Positions 1 to 7,513 of a DNA stretch of 29,530 bases are shown one piece after another. The position numbers and the translations under genes are program-made. The stretch covers positions 1 through 29,530 of the forward strand of contig JAFAEG010000135.1 of the NCBI GenBank assembly GCA_023424095.1, in the 5' to 3' direction. The stretch is from Pseudomonadota bacterium. GTDB taxonomy: Bacteria; Pseudomonadota; Alphaproteobacteria; Sphingomonadales; Sphingomonadaceae. The notes below the pieces were generated by a model. It was not told the origin of the DNA. It ran no database searches and saw only the letters and a list, made by a program, of their open reading frames with translations. Numbering within the stretch: the stretch's first letter is position 1; each line of letters opens with the position of its first letter.

Positions 1-881
1 CGGGCGCGCCCGGGGCGGGCGTAGCGCCCGGCGACATGCTCGTCTGCTCGACGGGGATCATCGGCACGCGCCTGCCGATGGACAAGATTCTGACGGCGAT
101 TCCGTCGCTTGCGGGGCGTCTTTCGAAAGAAGGCGCAAATGATGCGGCGCTCGGCATCCTGACCACCGACAAAGTGGCGAAGGAGGCGGTGATCCACGGC
201 TCGACCTTCACGCTCGGCGGGATGGTGAAGGGCTGCGGGATGATCGCGCCGAACATGGCGACGATGCTGGCTTACCTGACCACCGACGCCGAAGTGCCGC
301 GCGAGGATCTGCAGCGCATCCTGGCCGATGCCGCCGATCGCACCTTCAACACGCTCAATGTCGACGGCGCGACCTCGACCAATGACAGCGCCTTCCTGCT
401 CGCCAGCGGGCGGCGCGGGCCATGCGATCTGAATGAGTTCGCCGAGGCGGTTCACAAATTGTGCGAGGATCTGACGCACCAGATGGCGCTGGATGCCGAG
501 GGCATGACCAAGCTCGTCCGGCTGAAGGTGGTCGGTGCGGCCAGCGACGCGGAGGCGCGTGCGGCGGCCAAGTCGATCGCCGAGAACAATCTGGTGAAGT
601 GCAGCTGGTACGGCTCCGACCCCTATTGGGGCCGGCTGCTGGCCGCGGCCGGATCGGCGGGGATCGCGTTCGAGACCGAGAAATCGAGCGTCGCTTATGG
701 CGGCATCCCGGTGGCTCTGGCCGGCGCGCCGATCGAGCATGATGCGGCGGCGGTGACCGAGCATATGAAGCGCAAGGAAGTCGACATCATCGTCGACCTC
801 GGCCTCGGCGCCGGCACCGCGCAGGTGATCGGGATCGACCTCGGCCCAGGCTACATCAAAGAGAATAGCGTGACGTCATGA
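1..881 (+). CDS. argJ: Bifunctional glutamate N-acetyltransferase / amino-acid acetyltransferase ArgJ, 5' partial
   Basis: ArgJ moves the acetyl group from N-acetylornithine to glutamate (cyclic arginine pathway) and in bifunctional forms also uses acetyl-CoA. The frame is open from base 3, so the N-terminus lies outside the window; the first in-window ATG (36) is internal, since family members are about 400 aa. The hallmark autoproteolysis motif ATML is present: Ala 258-260, nucleophilic Thr 261-263. Cleavage between these two residues gives the alpha and beta chains in this family. Upstream, the segment VCSTGIIG matches the family's STGVIG region, and downstream the conserved NNLVKCSWYGSDPYWGR block is intact. 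It is the first visible gene of an arg operon (argB, argF, argR, argG follow on the same strand). I cannot tell from sequence whether it is mono- or bifunctional. Identification is very secure. Confidence 0.96.
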   Translation, partial: GAPGAGVAPGDMLVCSTGIIGTRLPMDKILTAIPSLAGRLSKEGANDAALGILTTDKVAKEAVIHGSTFTLGGMVKGCGMIAPNMATMLAYLTTDAEVPREDLQRILADAADRTFNTLNVDGATSTNDSAFLLASGRRGPCDLNEFAEAVHKLCEDLTHQMALDAEGMTKLVRLKVVGAASDAEARAAAKSIAENNLVKCSWYGSDPYWGRLLAAAGSAGIAFETEKSSVAYGGIPVALAGAPIEHDAAAVTEHMKRKEVDIIVDLGLGAGTAQVIGIDLGPGYIKENSVTS

Positions 882-891
882 CGACATTTTT

Positions 892-973
892 CGTCATTCC
901 AGCGGAAGCTGGAATCTCATTTCTTCAATCGCTGCGCGAAGGCAGTGAGATCCCAGCTTTCGCTGGGATGACG
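892..973. repeat. REPIN-like element: two inverted REP hairpins
   Basis: Two 28-nt arms (892-919 and 946-973) are reverse complements with 3 mismatches. Each arm is itself a perfect 8-bp hairpin with a 4-nt loop: ATTCCAGC/GCTGGAAT in the left arm and ATCCCAGC/GCTGGGAT in the right arm. They are separated by 26 nt. This doublet architecture of inverted REP units is that of a REPIN, a non-autonomous repeat usually mobilised by RAYT transposases. It fills the argJ-argB gap and ends only 3 nt before the argB Shine-Dalgarno. I see no second copy and no RAYT gene in this window, so the repetitive nature is inferred from structure and from resemblance to repeats common in proteobacteria. Confidence 0.75.
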
Positions 974-987
974 GCCGGAGTGTGCAA

Positions 988-1857
988 GTGACCGCCCCCA
1001 ATCTCACCGCGCAGATCCTCGTCGAGGCCCTGCCCTATATCCGCCGCTTCGCCGGCAAGACCGTGGTCGTGAAGCTCGGCGGCAATGCGATCGACGAGGA
1101 GATCGAGCGGGCGATGGCGCAGGACGTCCTGCTGCTCCGTTCGGTCGGCATTCGCTGCGTGCTGGTCCATGGCGGCGGGCCGCAGGTCGACGAGATGATG
1201 AAGCGCGTCGGCAAGGAACCGGAGTTCCGCGACGGGCTGCGCGTGACCGATGCGGAGACGCTGGAAATCGTCCGCATGGTGCTGGTCGGCAAGGTCAATC
1301 GCGACCTCGTCGCGCGGATCAACCAGGAAGCGGGCGACGATCCGATCGCGGTCGGCGTGTCCGGCGAGGATGGCGGGCTGCTGGTCGCCGAAGCGCGCGA
1401 CGCCAGCCTGGGCTTCGTCGGCGATGTCGTGCACGTGCGCGCCGATCGCCTGACCAAATTGCTGGACGACGGCCTGTCGCCGGTGGTCGCCACCATCGGT
1501 TCGGACGGCAAGGGCCAGTCCTACAACATCAATGCCGATGAAGCGGCCCGCGCGATCGCGGCCGCGATGGGGGCAGAGAAGATCGTCTACCTCACCTCCG
1601 CGCCCGGGCTGCTGGAGGATGTGAACGATCCCGAGAGCCTGGTGCAGCGGCTGAGCGCGGACGAATTACGCGCGCGGCTGGCCGGGCCGAGCGTGAGCGC
1701 GGGAATGATCCCGAAGCTGCGGGCCTGCGCCGACGCGGTCGATGGCGGCGTCGGCTCCGCCCACATCATCGATGGCCGCGTGCCGCACGCCATCCTGATC
1801 GAATTGCTCACCGATGAGGGCATCGGGACGATGATCTACCGGGGGGAAGCCGCATGA
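988..1857 (+). CDS. argB: Acetylglutamate kinase ArgB
   Basis: Phosphorylates N-acetylglutamate with ATP, the committed step to ornithine, in the cytoplasm. The protein is 289 aa from GTG 988. An in-frame GTG at 982 is less likely, because the GGAG Shine-Dalgarno at 977-980 would touch it; it lies 7 nt from 988. Amino acid kinase fold markers: VVKLGGNA with Lys29, HGGGPQV at 61-67, the YNINADEAA segment near 179-187 and GMIPKL with Lys243. The N-terminal helix before the first strand (ILVEALPYIRRFAGK) resembles the extension of arginine-inhibited hexameric kinases, so feedback inhibition by arginine is likely (inference). It is preceded by the REPIN and overlaps argF by 4 nt. Confidence 0.96.
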   Translation: MTAPNLTAQILVEALPYIRRFAGKTVVVKLGGNAIDEEIERAMAQDVLLLRSVGIRCVLVHGGGPQVDEMMKRVGKEPEFRDGLRVTDAETLEIVRMVLVGKVNRDLVARINQEAGDDPIAVGVSGEDGGLLVAEARDASLGFVGDVVHVRADRLTKLLDDGLSPVVATIGSDGKGQSYNINADEAARAIAAAMGAEKIVYLTSAPGLLEDVNDPESLVQRLSADELRARLAGPSVSAGMIPKLRACADAVDGGVGSAHIIDGRVPHAILIELLTDEGIGTMIYRGEAA

Positions 1858-2714
1858 CCGACCTGTTGAGCCTGCACGAAATCGGCGCCGGCGGCGTCGC
1901 GGAAATCCTGGCGCTGGCCGGGCAGGACGAGCTTGGCACGCCGCTGGCCGGCCAGGGCGTCGCCCTGATGTTCGCCAAGCCCTCGGCGCGGACCCGCAAT
2001 TCGATGGAGATGGCGGTCGTCCAGCTGGGCGGTCACCCGGTCTATATCCAGGCCGAGGAAGTGGGCCTGGGCGAGCGCGAGACGGCCGAGGACATCGCCA
2101 ACACCCTCGCCTGCTACCACAGCGTGATCGCGGCGCGGGTGAAGGATCATGGTCATCTGACCGCGATGGCGGCGGCGACCGAAGTGCCGGTGCTGAACAT
2201 GCTGTCCGACACCGATCATCCGCTGCAGGGCCTGGCCGATCTGCTGACCATCCGGCAGCTGACCGGGCGGCTAGAAGGCGCGCGCGTCGCTTATGTCGGC
2301 GACGGCAACAACAATGTCGCCAAGTCGCTGGCCGAAGGCTGCGCACTGACCGGCGCGCTGCTGACCATCGCCAGCCCGGAGGAGTTCCAGCTCGCCGCGC
2401 CGCCCGAAGGCGTGCGACAGGTGGTGAGCCCGGCCGAGGCGGTCGCGGGCGCGCAGATCGTCTATACCGACGTCTGGGTCTCGATGGGCCAGGCCGAGGA
2501 GACGGCGCGGCGCAATGCGGCGCTGGCCCCCTATCAGGTCGATGAGGCGCTGATGGCGCTGACCGACGACGCCTGGTTCCTCCATTGCCTGCCCGCCCGG
2601 CGCGGCGAGGAGGTCGATGCTGCGGTGATCGACGGCCCGCGTTCCGGCGTGTGGCAGCAGGCGGAGAATCGCATGCACACCGCCCGCGCGGCCTTGGCGT
2701 GGATGCTGGCGTGA
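1854..2714 (+). CDS. argF: Ornithine carbamoyltransferase ArgF
   Basis: Makes citrulline from ornithine and carbamoyl phosphate. The ATG overlaps the argB stop (ATGA). Motifs in order: carbamoyl-phosphate loop SARTR at 44-48 (usual family form STRTR), HPLQ at 122-125 (usual form HPCQ), the ornithine-binding DVWVSMG segment at 206-212, and HCLPARRG at 244-251. At 286 aa it is shorter than the roughly 300-330 aa usual for the family. The SMG motif indicates an ornithine enzyme rather than an aspartate carbamoyltransferase. The neighbouring argB, argR and argG support that. An acetylornithine-type transcarbamylase is a less likely alternative given the presence of argJ. The variant residues in the carbamoyl-phosphate site are worth noting but do not look inactivating. 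Confidence 0.93.
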   Translation: MTDLLSLHEIGAGGVAEILALAGQDELGTPLAGQGVALMFAKPSARTRNSMEMAVVQLGGHPVYIQAEEVGLGERETAEDIANTLACYHSVIAARVKDHGHLTAMAAATEVPVLNMLSDTDHPLQGLADLLTIRQLTGRLEGARVAYVGDGNNNVAKSLAEGCALTGALLTIASPEEFQLAAPPEGVRQVVSPAEAVAGAQIVYTDVWVSMGQAEETARRNAALAPYQVDEALMALTDDAWFLHCLPARRGEEVDAAVIDGPRSGVWQQAENRMHTARAALAWMLA

Positions 2715-3193
2715 ACGACGCGCGCTCCCGACGATTGCGCACGCTGACCGAGCTGATCGGGGCGGAGCCGCATGCCAGCCAGGAGGAATTGACCGAACGG
2801 CTGGCCGCTCTGGGTCATGCGGTGACGCAGGCGACCGTGTCGCGCGATCTGGTGGCGCTCGGCGCGGTGAAGGTGAAGCAGGGCGGCGTGCTGCGCTACG
2901 TCCTGCCCGAACAGTTCGGCGCGCGCGACTGGGCGACCGGGCAGTTGGAGCGGATCGTGCGCGACTGGGTGCGGACGATCGAGCCGGCCGGACCGTTGCT
3001 GGTGCTGAAGACCCCGCCCGGCTCCGCCCATCTGGTCGGCTCCGCGCTCGACCAGGCCGAGCTGGCCGAAATTGCCGGCACCGTCGCCGGCGATGATACG
3101 ATTTTCCTGGCCGTCCGCGACGGCGTCCCCATCCCTGCCCTCATCCGCCGCTTCGAGGCGATGATGGGCCGCACACAAGAGGCTTATGTATGA
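2711..3193 (+). CDS. argR: Arginine repressor ArgR
   Basis: A hexameric, arginine-dependent regulator of arginine genes. The GTG start at 2711 overlaps the argF stop (GTGA) and gives 160 aa, close to the family's usual 150-156; an upstream in-frame reading back to 2585 would run inside argF. The N-terminal winged helix-turn-helix spans about 8-66, with the recognition segment TQATVSRDL at 39-47. The C-terminal oligomerisation and arginine-binding domain carries LKTPPGSAHLVGSALD and the signature GTVAGDDTIF at 123-132, including the Asp pair 128-129 that contacts arginine in the family. Its place inside the operon it presumably controls suggests autoregulation. No operator is visible here; it would be expected upstream of the first gene, outside the window. 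Confidence 0.95.
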   Translation: MNDARSRRLRTLTELIGAEPHASQEELTERLAALGHAVTQATVSRDLVALGAVKVKQGGVLRYVLPEQFGARDWATGQLERIVRDWVRTIEPAGPLLVLKTPPGSAHLVGSALDQAELAEIAGTVAGDDTIFLAVRDGVPIPALIRRFEAMMGRTQEAYV

Positions 3194-4416
3194 ATGCCCC
3201 CAAGAAGGTCGTGCTCGCTTATTCCGGCGGCCTGGACACCTCGATCATCCTGAAATGGCTGCAGACCGAATATGGCTGCGAGGTGGTGACCTTCACCGCC
3301 GATCTCGGCCAGGGCGAGGAAGTGGAGCCGGCCCGGCACAAGGCCGAGCTGCTCGGCATCAAGCCTGAGAATATCTTCATCGACGATCTGCGCGAGGAAT
3401 TCGTGCGCGATTACGTCTTCCCGATGTTCCGCGCGAACACGCTCTATGAGGGGCTGTATCTGCTCGGCACCTCGATCGCCCGGCCGTTGATCGCCAAGCG
3501 CCAGATTGAGATCGCGCGCCAGGTCGGCGCCGACGCGGTCTGCCATGGCGCCACCGGCAAGGGGAATGACCAGGTCCGCTTCGAGCTTGGCTATTATGCG
3601 CTGGAGCCGGGCATCAAGGTGATCGCGCCCTGGCGGGAATGGGAGTTTGCCAGCCGCGAACAGCTCATCCACTTCGCCGAGCAGCACCAGATCCCGATCG
3701 CCAAGGACAAACGCGGCGAGAGCCCCTTCTCGATCGACGCCAATCTCCTCCACTCGTCGAGCGAGGGGAAGGTGCTGGAGGATCCGGCCGCGGAGGCGCC
3801 GGAATATGTCCATCAGCGCACCATCTCGCCGGAAGATGCCCCGGACGTCGCGACCTACATCACGATGGATTTTGAGGCCGGCGATCCGGTCGCGATCGAC
3901 GGTGAGCGGCTGTCCCCGGCTGCGCTCCTGACCAGGCTCAACCAGCTCGGCCACGACAATGGCATCGGCCGGCTCGATCTGGTCGAGAACCGCTTCGTCG
4001 GCATGAAGTCGCGCGGCGTCTATGAAACCCCGGGCGGAACCATTTTGCTCGCCGCGCATAGGGGTATCGAGAGCATCACGCTGGACGGCGGCGCGATGCA
4101 CCTGAAAGACGAGATCATGCCGCGCTATGCGAAGCTGATCTATAACGGCTTCTGGTTCTCGCCGGAGCGCGAGATGCTGCAGGCCCTGATCGACAAGAGC
4201 CAGGAACATGTCACCGGACGGGTCCGCATGAAATTGTACAAGGGCAATGCCACGGTGGTCGGCCGGGAAAGCCCGCTGGCGCTGTACGACCAGGATCTGG
4301 TGACCTTCGAGGAAGGCTCGTCCAGCTACAGCCAGCGCGACGCGGCCGGCTTCATCCGCCTGAATGCGCTGCGGCTGCGGACCCTGGCGACACGGGATTC
4401 GCGCGCAAAGTCATGA
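3190..4416 (+). CDS. argG: Argininosuccinate synthase ArgG
   Basis: Condenses citrulline and aspartate with ATP to argininosuccinate, the penultimate step to arginine. The ATG overlaps the argR stop (ATGA). The 408-aa length is normal. The N-terminal PP-loop is clear: SGGLDTS at 12-18 after the strand KVVLAY. Further conserved blocks are CHGATGKGNDQVRFE (about 118-132), the SPFSIDANLLHSSSEGK segment, and the YETPGGTIL region. No argH follows in this window, so the last step must be encoded elsewhere. The stop overlaps the following amidotransferase gene by 4 nt, so the two are probably translationally coupled. Confidence 0.97.
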   Translation: MNAPKKVVLAYSGGLDTSIILKWLQTEYGCEVVTFTADLGQGEEVEPARHKAELLGIKPENIFIDDLREEFVRDYVFPMFRANTLYEGLYLLGTSIARPLIAKRQIEIARQVGADAVCHGATGKGNDQVRFELGYYALEPGIKVIAPWREWEFASREQLIHFAEQHQIPIAKDKRGESPFSIDANLLHSSSEGKVLEDPAAEAPEYVHQRTISPEDAPDVATYITMDFEAGDPVAIDGERLSPAALLTRLNQLGHDNGIGRLDLVENRFVGMKSRGVYETPGGTILLAAHRGIESITLDGGAMHLKDEIMPRYAKLIYNGFWFSPEREMLQALIDKSQEHVTGRVRMKLYKGNATVVGRESPLALYDQDLVTFEEGSSSYSQRDAAGFIRLNALRLRTLATRDSRAKS

Positions 4417-5093
4417 CCATCGCGATTTTGGAAACTGGCGCACCGCCCGGCGATCTCGCCGCGCGGTTCGGCAGCTATCCGGACATGCTCGCCGACATGC
4501 TCGGCACCGGGCCATTGCCCAGCTACGACGTCGCTGCCGAGCCTTTGCCCGATCATGCCGCGCACGACGGCTATGTCATCACCGGCTCGCCGGCGGGGGT
4601 CTATGACGATCTGCCCTGGATCGAGGCGCTTGAGGATTGGCTGCGCGCCACGCCGGCCAGGACTCGGCTGGTCGGCATCTGCTTCGGCCATCAGGTGATG
4701 GCCCAGGCTTTTGGCGGCACGGTCGAGAAATCGGACAAGGGCTGGGGCGTCGGCCTGATGGAATATGCCGTCGTCGGGCGCGAGCCGTGGATGGACGTGG
4801 CTTTATCCGTCGCCATCCCCGCCTCGCATCAGGACCAGGTGGTCGCGCCGCCGCCGACGACGGCGGTGACGATCACCAACGACTTCGCGCCTTATGCGGG
4901 CCTCGCCTGGCGCAACCGGGCGGCGATCTCGTTTCAATGTCATCCCGAATTCGGCCCGGCTTATGCCAAGGCGCTGGTCGAGGAACGGCGCGAGCGGCTG
5001 CCCGATCCGGACGGCGCGATCGCCTCGCTGAACGGCCATAATGACAATGCGCGGATGGCCGGATGGATCGGCAACTTCCTGCGCATCGCCTGA
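4413..5093 (+). CDS. Class I glutamine amidotransferase domain protein
   Basis: A stand-alone class I (triad) glutamine amidotransferase of 226 aa, related to the GMP-synthase amidotransferase-like proteins. The nucleophile elbow is GICFGHQ with Cys90, and the HxE part of the triad is CHPEF with His177 and Glu179. The glycine loop VITGSPAGVYDD (55-66) and the conserved SHQDQV (138-143) are also present, so the site looks active. No synthetase domain is attached and none is encoded next door, so the nitrogen acceptor is unknown. It starts by ATGA overlap with argG and closes the arg operon. Gamma-glutamyl hydrolysis of a small molecule is as plausible as ammonia transfer. Family assignment is secure, function is not. 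Confidence 0.88.
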   Translation: MTIAILETGAPPGDLAARFGSYPDMLADMLGTGPLPSYDVAAEPLPDHAAHDGYVITGSPAGVYDDLPWIEALEDWLRATPARTRLVGICFGHQVMAQAFGGTVEKSDKGWGVGLMEYAVVGREPWMDVALSVAIPASHQDQVVAPPPTTAVTITNDFAPYAGLAWRNRAAISFQCHPEFGPAYAKALVEERRERLPDPDGAIASLNGHNDNARMAGWIGNFLRIA

Positions 5094-5129
5094 TCTTGCG
5101 ATTTCGCTCCCCGGCGAGCGATCAGCCTC

Positions 5130-5158
5130 TTGCACCCCCCGCGCCTTCAAGCTAGGTG
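5130..5158 (+). promoter_or_regulatory. Possible promoter of tRNA-Val
   Basis: TTGCAC (5130-5135) and TAGGTG (5153-5158) are separated by 17 nt and lie about 36 nt before the mature tRNA 5' end. The -35 fits well but the -10 is weak, so this is tentative. Confidence 0.3.
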
Positions 5159-5194
5159 ACCCGCCTTCCCGGCCCACCCCGCCGGGCGAAACGT

Positions 5195-5269
5195 GGGCGT
5201 GTAGCTCAGTGGTAGAGCACTGTGTTGACATCGCAGGGGTCGCAAGTTCAATCCTTGCCACGCCCACCA
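5195..5269 (+). tRNA. tRNA-Val (anticodon GAC)
   Basis: A complete cloverleaf folds by eye. Acceptor stem GGGCGTG (5195-5201) pairs with CACGCCC (5259-5265). D stem GCTC/GAGC is at 5204-5207 and 5215-5218. Anticodon stem CTGTG/CGCAG has one T-G pair. The 7-nt anticodon loop at 5225-5231 carries GAC at 5227-5229, reading GUC/GUU valine codons. T stem GCAAG/CTTGC encloses loop TTCAATC. Discriminator A is 5266 and the 3' CCA is encoded (5267-5269). It lies between the arg operon and the hemerythrin gene, on the same strand. Confidence 0.97.
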
Positions 5270-5427
5270 TTTTCTCACTTGGCATAGTGACTTAGCCCCG
5301 ATGACGGGCGCTTGCGCGTGGCCCGGCCGGTTCGGCTGAGGCCGAGCCGCCCCTCGGCGCCATTCCACCTGTTTGAACTCGACCCAGCGCACCCCCCGCG
5401 CCTCCTGCGGCTGGATATTCCGGCCTT

Positions 5428-5453
5428 GGAACGATCTCGTGCCGCGTCGCGTT
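5428..5453 (+). promoter_or_regulatory. EcfG-type general stress response promoter
   Basis: GGAAC at 5428-5432 and CGTT at 5450-5453 are separated by exactly 17 nt. This matches the GGAAC-N16/17-CGTT consensus of alphaproteobacterial EcfG sigma factors. It is 53 nt upstream of the hemerythrin-like start codon, in a gene-free stretch (5270-5506) that otherwise shows nothing recognisable. A hemerythrin-domain protein is a plausible stress regulon member. Activity is inferred. Confidence 0.7.
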
Positions 5454-5506
5454 AGCCCATCCCGTGACCAGCGGGCCGAGCATCTCGGTTGAAGGGGAGA
5501 GACGTC

Positions 5507-6139
5507 ATGGCGACGAAATCACGCAAGGACGATGCGGCCAAAGGCGCAGCGAAACGCAAGCCAGCCGCCGTGGCGAAGGCCCAAGGCGTGGCGAAAGCCA
5601 AGGCCATCGCGCCCGACCTGGCGGCGCGCATCGGCCGGCTGCCGAAGACCAAGTTTCGCGGCGACCCCGAAATCTTCGGCCGCCTGGTCGAGGATCATGA
5701 CCGCCACCGCGCCCTGCTCGCGATGATCGAGGAGACGGAGGGCAAGTCTCCCGACCGCCAGAAGCTGTTCGTCGAGCTGAGCAAGGAGCTGAAGGCGCAT
5801 GCCGCGGCCGAGGAGCAGGCGCTCTGGTCGACCGTGCTGCGCGATCCGGCCACGACCGACGTCGCCCGCCACGCGGTCGCCGAGCATAAGGAGATTGACG
5901 ACATGCTCGCCGATCTCGCCGCCCGCGACATGAGCTCATCGGGCTGGCTGAAGCGCTTTGCCGGCCTGAAGGAGGAATATCTCCACCACATCCAGGAGGA
6001 GGAGAAGGAGCAGTTCGTCGCCGCCGAAGCGCGTCTCAGCGGCGCCGATATCCGCTACATGCGGCGCGTCTTCGAACGCCGGAAGAAGGCGGAAAAAGCG
6101 GCGGCGAAGATCGAGAAGAAGATCAAGCTCAAGGACTGA
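5507..6139 (+). CDS. Hemerythrin (HHE) cation-binding domain protein
   Basis: A 210-aa protein starting at ATG 5507 with GGGGAG at 5494-5499; an in-frame TTG at 5489 overlaps that Shine-Dalgarno region and is unlikely. Residues 1-45 form a Lys/Ala-rich, low-complexity basic tail. Residues 55-175 are an HHE four-helix bundle. Candidate di-iron ligands are His64/His67 in the EDHDRHR helix, His98 and Glu102 (KAHAAAEEQ), His127 (AEHKEID) and His160/161 with Glu165 (YLHHIQEEE). The C-terminus (187-210) is again highly charged and helical. Proteins of this type are thought to sense or store O2, NO or iron, or to help with oxidative damage; which applies here cannot be told. The EcfG-like promoter upstream points to general stress control. 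Confidence 0.87.
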   Translation: MATKSRKDDAAKGAAKRKPAAVAKAQGVAKAKAIAPDLAARIGRLPKTKFRGDPEIFGRLVEDHDRHRALLAMIEETEGKSPDRQKLFVELSKELKAHAAAEEQALWSTVLRDPATTDVARHAVAEHKEIDDMLADLAARDMSSSGWLKRFAGLKEEYLHHIQEEEKEQFVAAEARLSGADIRYMRRVFERRKKAEKAAAKIEKKIKLKD

Positions 6140-6221
6140 GGGCGCATCGCGAGACGCCCGTCCCGGCCCGCCCTGTTCGGCCGGTGCGATCCGTGCGAAC
6201 CTGCGCGGCGGAGGGCGAGCC

Positions 6222-7513
6222 GTGCGGGTGCTGCTGTTGGGCGCGACGGGATTGATCGGGAGCGCGGTCGCGGCGCGGCTGCGGGCGGCCGGGCATGAGG
6301 TGATCGGCGTCGCCCGCCGGGTGGACGGCGCTGCGCGGCGCGTGCCGGTGGCGCGCTGGATCGCGCTCGACCTGCGCGACATCATAAGCCCCGACGACTG
6401 GCTGCCGCACCTCGCCGGCGTGGACGCGGTGGTGAATTGCGCCGGCACACTGCAGGACAATCGGCGGGATTCGACCGCGCGCGTCCATGCCGACGCGCCC
6501 GCCGCATTGTGGCAGGCCTGCGCGACGGCCGGCGTTCGGCGCGTGGTGCAGATGTCGGCGATGGGCGTCGACCGGCCGGCGGCGACCGCCTTCATGCGGA
6601 CCAAACAGGCGGGCGATGCGGCGCTCGCGGCGAGCAGGCTCGACTGGGTGATCTTGCGGCCGTCAGTGGTGCTGGGACGGCAGGCTTATGGCGGCAGCGC
6701 CCTGATCCGCGGGCTCGCCGCTTTGCCCTTCGCGCTCGAGGTGAAGGAGGCCGGGCCGGTCGACGTGGTGCAATTGGACGATGTCGCGGAGACCCTGGCG
6801 CGGATGCTCGCACCCGGCGCGCCGTCGCGTGTGGCCTTCGATCTGGCGGGACCGGAGCGATTGGAATTCGGCGCGGTCGTCGCTTGCTATCGCGCCTGGC
6901 TTGGCTGGCGGCCGGCCCGGCCCTTGCGGCTGCCGGGCTTCGTCATGGCGATCGCCTGGCGGCTCGGTGATCTGGTCGCCTGGCTCGGCTGGCGGCCGCC
7001 GGTGCGAACGACGGCGCGGATCGAACTGGCGCGCGGCTCGACCGGCGACAATCTGCGCTGGCGGGAGCTGACCGGCATCGCGCCGCAGTCGCTCGGCGCG
7101 GCGCTCGCGGCCAATCCGGCCGGGGTGCAGGAACGCTGGTTCGCGAACCTGCTGCTGCTGAAGCCGGTGGCGATCGTCACCTTCGCCTTGTTCTGGCTGC
7201 TCACCGGCCTGATCACGCTCGGCCCCGGCCGCGCGGAGGCGATGCGGCTGATCGAAGCGACGGCGGCTGCGCCCTGGCCTGGCCATTGGTCGTCGGCGGC
7301 GCCCTGTTCGATGTGCTGATGGGCTTGCTCTTGCTCTTCAGGCGGACGATCCGCCCAGCCCTGATCGTCGCCTTCATCGGCACCATCGGCTATCTGCTCG
7401 CGGGCACATTGCTGATGCCGGAATTGTGGGCGGACCCGCTCGGGCGGCTGCTAAAAATCGTCCCGATCATGGTCCTCAATCTCGTCTGCCTCGCCATCCT
7501 GGACGAAAGATGA
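6222..7513 (+). pseudogene. SDR oxidoreductase with C-terminal DoxX-like membrane domain, frameshifted
   Basis: A single gene split by a one-base shift. The GTG start at 6222 follows GGAGG at 6210-6214. The N-terminal Rossmann domain has GATGLIG (7-13), an NCAGT segment, the SAMGVD segment and FMRTK where a classical SDR has YxxxK; Phe replaces the catalytic Tyr, which fits an atypical SDR. Residues from about 310 enter membrane helices (LLLKPVAIVTFALFWLLTGL). That frame then runs into unrelated residues to a stop at 7319. The rest of the DoxX-like domain (ALAWPLVVGGALFDVLMG onward, three more helices) continues in the -1 frame from about 7270 to 7513. Adding one base in the GCGCCCTGG stretch (about 7268-7277) restores 430 aa. 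It could be a real mutation or a sequencing error. The stop overlaps the DUF2269 gene (ATGA). Confidence 0.8.
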
